Part shown: positions 57,091 through 64,000 of the stretch, piece after piece
Layout: each line of letters opens with the position of its first letter
Position numbering within the stretch: position 1 is the first letter of the stretch
Origin: Macrolepiota albuminosa
Lineage: Eukaryota; Basidiomycota; Agaricomycetes; Agaricales; Agaricaceae
Assembly (NCBI GenBank): GCA_027475525.1
Contig: JAMWFC010000068.1
Span: 1-64,000 of the forward strand
Direction of reading: 5' to 3'
DNA length: 64,000 bases
Position numbers and translations under genes: made by a program
Notes under the pieces: model-generated
What the model saw: only the letters and a program-made list of their open reading frames with translations
Told to the model about the DNA's origin: nothing
The model's database searches: none

Positions 57091-57204
57091 AGAAGCAACA
57101 GAGGGGCAGGGAGTAATCCAGTGGGGGAGGGACCTAAAGGGGCAAGAGAGGGCTCAAGCAGGCTGAAGGGGGCTCCCAGACCGAGATGTAGAGACTTGTT
57201 CTGC

Positions 57205-57703
57205 TGTAAGGGCAACCTCTAGAGGCTGTGGCTCAGTCACACAGCTGACAGAGGGAGATCCAAAGTGTATTAGAATATATACTGACAATATCAAGGTAGC
57301 TACTCACCTGGCAGAGGGAGATCCAAAGAGAACAAATCTAGGGATTCCCTATGCCAGGTTGGATGCTTCTGGGGCCTCTGAAGCATGGGAAACAACTGTA
57401 CAGTACAACAAAACCTTAAAAACTCAAAAATTGCCTACACAAACACTTGTACAAATAAGGGGCAAACTCTGGCAAACTCTGGCTTATATAAGCGGTCTGG
57501 AAGCGGTGCTGAGTGGGCCCACACTTGTCTGAATGGTGGCTAAAGAACCAGAACATCTCAAGGGCTGAGAGTAGTACTAACAGATAGTGTTGAAAGAATA
57601 GAAACAGTAAAATGAAATAATGTCAGAAGAAATAAGAGAATGAATGGAAGGAGAGTGAAGAGATAAGGAGTGAGAAAAGGAAGAAATGAGGAGTCCCCTG
57701 ACA
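57205..57703 (-). repeat. 5' LTR of element B (499 bp)
   Basis: Same length as the 3' LTR and about 98 percent identical to it by eye. It is followed on the plus strand by the right copy of the TSD (57704-57708). Confidence 0.95.
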
Positions 57704-57708
57704 TAAAG

Positions 57709-58560
57709 TCAATTATGAAATCAACCTTATTGATGAGAATAAGGTCTATAAGTACCATCTGCTATGATGTCCAATAGTGTTACAGCAGCAGCTTAGAGAC
57801 AAGACCAATTGGTACTTAAGAGCCAACTGGTGGAAAGCCCAATCAGCATCTCAAGCTGCACCACTATTGTGCATCTCCAAAGAAGGATGGTACTCTGAGG
57901 ACTGCGTTGGATGCTTGCCAATGCAATGACAATACAGTAAAGGACATTATGCCACTTCTGTATTAGGAAGTGATTCAAGAAGATATGGTAAGAGCCAAGT
58001 TCAGGTCAAAATTTGACCTGACAAATGCATATGATCAAATGTAAATTCACTTGTCTGACATTCTGAAGACAGTGTTCTCATCAATCACAGGAACATATAT
58101 TAGCAACATTATGCAGATAGGAGACTGTAATGCTCCTGCAATGTTTCAGAGGTTGATGACCTTTATCTTTCAAGATGTCATTGGAAGGTTCATCCATATA
58201 TATCTGGACAACATATTTATATATTTCAATTCAATCAAAGAACATGAAGAGCATCTTTGTATAATCTTTGAGCAACTGAGGTCCAATCTGCTGTACCTCA
58301 AATAGAAAAAATATGAGCTACATGCTGAGATAGTAGACTGCCTCAAATACAAAATTGACAGTCAGGGTATTTACTCTGACCAGGACAAAATTGATTGCAT
58401 ATGTGAATGGTGTGTGCCCCAAAATTATAATAATGTCCAACAATTTGTTGGACTGGTAAACTATATCGGCAACTGTCTGCCTGATATAACTGCATATACT
58501 GGACCACTGATGTCCATTACTCAGAATGGAGCTCCATTTATATAGAGACCTATACACCAG
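57709..58560 (+). pseudogene. Element A reverse transcriptase, second part
   Basis: Continues from 46440 across the element B insertion. Segments seen: YEINLIDENKVYKYHL, then GDCNAPAMFQRLMTFIFQDV and the catalytic YLDN within HIYLDNIFIYFNS (58195-58230; YxDD in active enzymes), then the thumb region. Stops occur, for example before KKYELHAE and in the TPLYI-RPI segment. Confidence 0.75.
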
Positions 58561-58990
58561 TGTTCTTTGAGATGATCAAGAAGATCTGCTCAAAGACACC
58601 AGTTATTCAGCCAATAGATCCTAGACATGATAAGCTAATTTGGCTCATCTGTGATGCCTCAAAGACTGGAGTTGGAGCAATGTATGGCCAGGGAATTTCC
58701 TGGCAGAATTTCCATCTAGCGAGGTTCATGTCAAAGAAGTTCACTTCAGCACAACAGAACTATGTGGTCCATAAGCTGGAAATGCTGGCAATACTTGAGG
58801 CACTCCTCAAGTGAGAAGACAAATTGATGGGATACAAGATCCACATCATTACAGACTATAAAGCACTTGAGTTCTTCAAGACTCAGACAACACTGGTGGA
58901 TTGACTATATGTCTCAATACAACTTTGACATCACATATGTCAAAAGAGAATCAAACAAGGTCGCTGACTATCTCTTGAGATACTTTGAGA
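58560..58990 (+). pseudogene. Element A RNase H region
   Basis: IWLICDASKTGVGAMYGQG carries the first catalytic Asp and KLEMLAILEALL the Glu. Beyond a stop, HIITDYKALEFF carries the later Asp. This is the standard order of Gypsy RNase H. A frame change follows at about 58900. Confidence 0.7.
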
Positions 58991-59154
58991 GCAATAGAGC
59001 TGGTGAACACCACAAAATGCACAACTATGTCAATGCAGATATTTGTATTGACTTCCAAGGTAATGATCTACCATATCATTGCTACAAAGAAATAAAAGAA
59101 CATGTGGTGGAGCTTTGGGCCATGCAAGCAAACAAACTTTGATAAAGTTGACAC

Positions 59155-60600
59155 TTGCAAGAGCGGCAAGAAGCCCGAGATATAGAGACTGAGCAACTTG
59201 AGCAGGCTCAGCTAAAGATGATGATAACATCAAGCCACAAGATAATGGGCAGTGGCCTTGGGCCATATGGCTATAACATTATGCTTGCTAACATGTTAGC
59301 ACTAGCAGGAGACTATCCTGACTCTCCTGTGCTTCAAACCAACAAGTTCCTATGTGATGTACATAGGAACTACAACCATGATGCATTCTATACCAAAATT
59401 CAGCAGAATGCAGCAGCTTACCCACAATTCAGCATGGATGAGAAGAGACTGATCTGAATAACAAATGTTTGAGGGCACAAGATGGTGTGTGTACCACATG
59501 ACCAAACTATCATCATCCAGATTATTACTCAAGCTTATAAGATTGTTTGTCACTTTGGAACCAACAAAACAGTGGAATACTTAAGGCAGTGGTACTGGTG
59601 GCCTCAGATGCAGAAGAAAGTGATGAAATTCTGCCAGATCTGCAAGGCCTGCCAGTAGTTGAAGACCAGCAACAAGAAACCAATGGAGAAGTTGCATTTC
59701 TTGCTGATACTGACTAAGCCATGGGACTCCATCAAAATGGACTTTGTGGGCCCATTCCCCAAGTCCAAAGGCTATAACTACCTTTGGATGGTGATATGCC
59801 ACATGACCAGTATGGTGCACCTCATACTGGTGCACATGACTACTACCATATCTGAGCTGTCATAGATTTACCTAAAGGAAATTGTGAGGCTACATGGCCT
59901 CCCAAGCTCAATCATAAGCAACTGGGATGCAAAATTCACATCTCATTGGTAGCAAGAACTATATAAGCTTATGGGTGCTAAGCTACTTATGTCAACATCC
60001 TTTCACCCTCAGACAGATGGACAGACAGAATGAGCAAATAGAAGTATTGCTCAGATATTCTGTACAGTAGTCTGACCAGACCAACATGACGAAGTAGATA
60101 AAATACTGCTGACCAAGTTTGCAATCAATGCAAGTGTGTCAGAGACTACAAAATACACACTCTTTGAACTCAATGGAGAATACATGCCCTCCATGCTTCG
60201 AGAGCTCAGAGAGGATGAGGTCATTCACAAAGGTGTGAAGGACTTTGCACAAAAAGCATTGGAGAATCTGGCCAACATGCATGATGCTATCATTGCAGCA
60301 TGTGTCATACAGGCACAACACACAAATAATAGGCAGAGTGATGAGCTTGAGCTAATGCCTGGCATGTTAGTATACTTATTGACCAAGAATCTGAACCTTT
60401 CAAAGGGAAGGATGAGAAAGTTGTGCCCAAAATTCATTGGACCATATAAAGTTTTGGTTGCAGAATCAAGCACATCAAACTATGTTCTAAAACTGCTTCT
60501 AGCTCTACAAGCACATCAGATTGTGTCTAAGTTTCATGTGTCATTACTTAGGCAATATAGCATGAACAATGATGCTATGTTTCCTAATTGAGTGACATCT
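59155..60600 (+). pseudogene. Element A integrase
   Basis: The zinc-binding HHCC module ends with CQICKACQ (about 59630-59655). The core has MDFVGPFPKSKGYNY with the first Asp, SNWDAKFTSHW with the second, and FHPQTDGQTE with the Glu: a complete DDE set interrupted by stops. The GPF-like C-terminal part (LCPKFIGPYKVL) lies at about 60420-60460. Stops at 59950-59952 (TAG), 60031-60033 (TGA) and 60073-60075 (TGA) each sit where a Trp or Arg codon is expected. Confidence 0.75.
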
Positions 60601-60800
60601 AAGATATATGACTTTGGCACCAGTGACAAACAGGAGTGGTTTGTCAAGAAGATCCTGGGCCATTGATGGCAGGAGAGAATGTATCTTGAACTCAAGGTAT
60701 GATGGAGTGCTGATGATATAATATGGGAATTGTATCAAACATGTGTCAAACTGGCAGCTTTGAATTGGTACTTGGAGCTGCAAGGTGTGAAATGCCCAAG
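60600..60800 (+). pseudogene. Element A chromodomain-like C-terminus
   Basis: EWFVKKILGH-stop-WQERMYLELKV-stop-WSADDIIWELYQTC resembles the beta-sheet and aromatic cage region of the integrase-linked chromodomain (FxVExIL..W.G....LEVKW.G....TWEP). It is followed by LAALNWYLELQGVK, common at the end of such fungal Gypsy polyproteins. Confidence 0.6.
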
Positions 60801-61091
60801 TCAGCTTGCTAAGCACTCATATGCTTAGTCTGATAAGTATGATAAGATCTAGACTAGATCAGCTAGAACTCAGATCTTGAAGCTGATGCAATCAGGATCA
60901 GATTAGTCAGATTCTGGATAGATACAATAAAGATAATCACCCATCTAATGAGATAGCTCAGATTAAGGTGCAGGGATGGTGATTGAATCAGGTTACATAA
61001 TCTGATGGCTGGGAACTTTCTTGTTTTTTTTTTTTTTTCTACTGAGAGACTTACACATTTTTGTATTTGCTATGTTGCACCCATAGCAAGG

Positions 61092-62000
61092 TATGACTAG
61101 TCAGCCACATCCTCAGAACCCACAGGATTCTGGAGAAGGGGGGGATCACCCTCAGCAACAACAACAACAGCCATTGATAATGCTAGGTGTGGCACCGTAT
61201 CCTATGATGTCCTAGTTTGAGCTGAACCCAGCTCAATTTGGACAACCTCCATAGTTTTTTCTGCTCTTTTTCCAAATGCCATATTTTCCAGGACTGGCTG
61301 GCTCTGGACAGCAGATGGGGGGACAGGTGATGTGGGGTATTCCAATACCAATGCAGCAGGCACAGACCCAGAGTGTAGCTGCCAAGGAGGTTGATGATGA
61401 TGTGGGGCATCAGCCATAAGGAAAGAGTAAGGTAGTGCAACCTCAACAACAATGAGATAGGACACTGCCCCCATGAAAATTGTATAGGAGAGACTAGAGG
61501 TGATCACCTCCAAGGAGTGCCATGGCACAAGGAAGAGTGCCTCAGGAAGTAGTAGGGTGCAGGCAAGATGAGCCAGTGCCAAGATTGCAGAATCAAGGTC
61601 AACCCTGCTGAGCATCTCTATCTTCTCATTGTGCACCTTCTCCATGGTGCTTTTCATACATGGAAAAGAAAAAAGGAAAGAAGATTAGGACACCTTTGGA
61701 GATACTGGATCCTCAGGCAAAGGCTGTCTGGAGGCAACTTATTGCTGCTAGATAGTGAGTACCACCAGAATCAGTGTTTGTCAGACCCTGTGGCCCAGAT
61801 AGTGATTACAGGGCTCCTGGACAAGATTATTATACTTCAGCAGCATAACAACAATACCATCAAAACATTTACAAATGCCCTGAAGAAGCAGCTGTTCTCG
61901 TCAGAAGAACAGTCTGAGGCAAAACACCTCAGAGCACGTGACATAGTACAGGAGGCTGAGTCATGGGAAGCAGTCAGGTCAGAGGTGTGAGGAGCATCTG
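61092..62000 (+). pseudogene. Downstream third open-frame region of element A
   Basis: Between the polyprotein end and the 3' LTR lies about 0.9 kb that reads as one decayed ORF. It begins MTSQPHPQNPQDSGEGGDHP with a Gln run; a Pro/Gln-rich part follows, then charged helical text (IVQEAESWEAVRSEV). No family is recognised. It might be a Gag-like or accessory ORF placed 3' of pol. Confidence 0.4.
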
Positions 62001-62467
62001 ATTTGCCTTCACATGCTGTTAGCTCATGAATATGCTCAAGGTCATGAGTATCTTGAGAGCGGACTATACTACTCTGTAGAGATGAATTCCAACTGTTGAG
62101 ACTTATGGCAACACCAGCCTCAACATGGCCCATACCCCCCATCTTCAATTCACTCCTCTATTCTGGTTCAGGCTTCTTCAGTCTCAACATCATTGGTTCC
62201 TATCACCTCACCATTGTCAGTTAATGTCAACACTAAGATGAGGATTGATCTGGCCAGCAAGTTGGCATGTCTGCCATCTGCATAATAAGTCATATGCAGC
62301 TCATCTTTTCTTCAATTCATACTGTTGGTTAACATTGGCATTGTTTCTTTTAACAGATGAACATGGACACCTTTGAGCTGTGAAAGATGTTAGTGCCTCC
62401 ACATTTTATTACATATTCTTTGATCGACTCCTGTTGTCTCCCTGTGCATATAGACTACTTACCAGTC

Positions 62468-62480
62468 TTAAAGGGGGGCA
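62468..62480 (+). promoter_or_regulatory. Polypurine tract of element A
   Basis: TTAAAGGGGGGCA lies directly before the 3' LTR start at 62481, the position where plus-strand DNA synthesis of a Gypsy element is primed. Confidence 0.8.
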
Positions 62481-62713
62481 TGTAACATAATATAGTATTA
62501 GTATAATTAATATACATATATTAATTATTAATTATTATTATATTCTACAATACTGTTTGGCTGTCTTATATAAGGCAGCTAATTTTACTGTCATATGTAG
62601 TACTAAAATCAACTATTGATCTGGTTTTGTTGTGTGACCATAAGGCTAGACTTTTACTTTGACAATGTTTCACAGATTCTGTGTCTTGTGTGAGTAAACC
62701 TCAATTTGTTACA
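62481..62713 (+). repeat. 3' LTR of element A (233 bp)
   Basis: Begins TGTAACA and ends TGTTACA, giving short inverted terminal repeats. A TATATAA-like box lies near 62568. Confidence 0.85.
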
Positions 62714-64000
62714 CTTTTTTTAATTGTCAAATGACAATAATTTGTATGCAAACAAACAAGAATCTTTCATTCTAAAATCTATTTCTAGAATTCTGATTGA
62801 CAGTGACAACAACCATTGAGCTTCTTGAGTGCCAAATGCAAGCTGACTGCCAATGGAATAGATCACAATCTGTTGCCACCTGAATGGAATGACAATGTTG
62901 CTCCAAAACAAAATTATGAGGCCAACTACACCAGATGTGCATGCCTAGCAGGTGACAAACTGGAAAGAGGCTGAGGTTAAATTGACCCCAGCCAGAATGG
63001 ATATAAAAGGTAGCCTGCTTATGACAGTACCAAGACATCCTACTCAGCATAGAGTTGGGAAGGAGGCAAGGGTGACTAGCAAGTCACTGCCAATCATACA
63101 GGTATCTTAAAAGGCACTTGTTTGATTCATAGGATTGAGACTGCCATCAGTGGCTCTACAAGAAGGAAAAAGACCATCTCTATTTAGGGCAGGGGCTCTG
63201 GAAATGGTGGGTGTGGCCTGGATAAGCCACAATGAGCCAGGGTAGATAAGAATATACCTGAGTCTACCCCAATGAGCTGTTGCCTAGGGAGCCAAGAGCT
63301 AGCAGATCAATCACAGCCAGTCAGCAAAAAACTGCATCAACCCACAGTGGCTGATTATACCTCTAACAAGGATGAAAATAGATGCTATGAAGCAACCCTC
63401 AATGTGCAAGTGGCTATGATCTGGGCAAGGTACTCAGAGATTGTTAAGCTATTGACCTGGTCAATGGCAGCAGCAGTTCATAGGCTACCAAGATACAGCA
63501 ACATCAGAGGTTGAAACTATGACTTCAAGGCTGGCTATACAGGTGCAGCTGGAAACAGTGCCAGAAGAGGTACTGTCCTTACAGGTGAAATAGAAAGCTG
63601 AGGAGCCAGTAGTGTTCATGAGGGTATCACTTGCTGATACATCTTAGAACTGAGTTGCATTCCAGAGAATGCAAATTCAGGACTTGTAAGGGCAAGAATA
63701 CTCCTGCATTGATGACCAGAGAATTACTTTCAATGGGCTTCAACCTATTGATGAAATGAGGCAAGAGTTTATAGAACATACTCAAAACAGTTGTTAAATC
63801 AGAGAAGGAAGTGATATCTGTGGTCAAGCTCATGAACCACAAGGACTTGGAAAAGGGATGGATAGGCATAATGGACCTCAGATTTCTCAGTCAGAGAGAT
63901 CTCAGAGCCCCAGGAGGATGCATTGGAGGCATTTTATTCAGTGGTTTACATCAAGGTGCTTGGAGTGCAAGGATTCTATGACATGCCAGTAAACCATGCT
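62714..64000. other. Unassigned transposon-like sequence to the window end
   Basis: CpG-poor sequence continues beyond the LTR of element A. Frames at 63272-63514 (+) and short pieces to the end (for example DALEAFYSVVYIKVLGVQG at about 63910-63970) read like decayed protein, possibly Gag of another element cut off by the window end. No family is named. Confidence 0.35.

Larger units (their letters stand above)
46446..57703 (-). mobile_element. Ty3/Gypsy chromovirus element B (middle element of the nest)
   Basis: A complete minus-strand Gypsy element inserted in element A. It has 499-bp LTRs, TSD TAAAG, and Gag with zinc knuckle, protease, reverse transcriptase, RNase H, integrase and chromodomain in the order of chromoviruses. 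Without the Copia guest and four surplus 77-bp duplications it is about 6.4 kb. The LTRs differ at about 11 positions by eye, all transitions. Some coding breaks are artefacts of the 77-bp duplications (77 is not a multiple of 3); others are stop codons. Confidence 0.95.
44359..62713 (+). mobile_element. Ty3/Gypsy element A (outer element of the nest)
   Basis: A plus-strand Gypsy element about 7.1 kb long without its guest. The 3' LTR is clear. The 5' LTR is recognised by the same TGTAACATAATATAG start but has lost internal sequence. Protease, reverse transcriptase, RNase H, integrase and a chromodomain-like end can be followed in order, with many stops. Element B plus its TSD interrupts it at 46441-57708. 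CpG is almost absent. No matching TSD was found at 44354-44358 versus 62714-62718, so the true ends may differ or have mutated. Confidence 0.8.

Overview
The window is from a filamentous fungus, most likely a basidiomycete (Agaricomycetes). Host genes are split by many 50-95 bp GT..AG introns, and the mobile elements (chromodomain Ty3/Gypsy, Ty1/Copia, a tyrosine-recombinase retroelement, a KDZ-like transposase relic) are the kinds common in mushroom-forming fungi. I cannot name the species.

Part one (about 1-28.4 kb) is host DNA with CpG present at ordinary frequency. In order it carries: a Ctr copper transporter (+); a tiny spliced gene for mitochondrial ATP synthase subunit epsilon (-); a Rab2/Rab4-like GTPase (+); a dual-specificity phosphatase (-); an eIF4A-like DEAD-box paralogue whose catalytic motifs are mostly lost although its exon structure is intact (-); a monocarboxylate-transporter-like MFS protein (-); an APH-family phosphotransferase (-); fibrillarin (+); a Pmt2-type protein O-mannosyltransferase (+); an unknown acidic protein (-); and the ESCRT-I subunit Vps28 (+). 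They are single genes with separate roles (metal uptake, respiration, vesicle traffic, rRNA methylation, glycosylation, endosomal sorting), not a cluster.

Part two (about 28.5-64 kb) is a transposon graveyard, visibly poor in CpG and rich in CA/TG. It starts with a relic of a tyrosine-recombinase retrotransposon. Next comes a 12.7-kb block bounded by 1.1-1.2 kb inverted repeats. Each arm holds a class II tRNA-like sequence, and the right arm is interrupted by a solo LTR with a perfect target duplication. The core of the block holds tRNA-like repeats, a 183-bp tandem array, a KDZ-transposase relic and two blocks of a 48-bp coding minisatellite.

From 44.4 to 62.7 kb there is a three-level nest. 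An old Ty3/Gypsy element A (+) is cut near the start of its reverse transcriptase by chromodomain Gypsy element B (-; 499-bp LTRs; TSD TAAAG). B is itself cut in its chromodomain by Copia element C (+; TSD GGACA). Visible decay (CpG loss, stops at CAG/CGA/TGG-type codons) is strongest in the outermost element.

Five tandem duplications with a period of exactly 77 bp, four of them inside element B, look like an assembly artefact. They should be removed before any reading frame there is interpreted.
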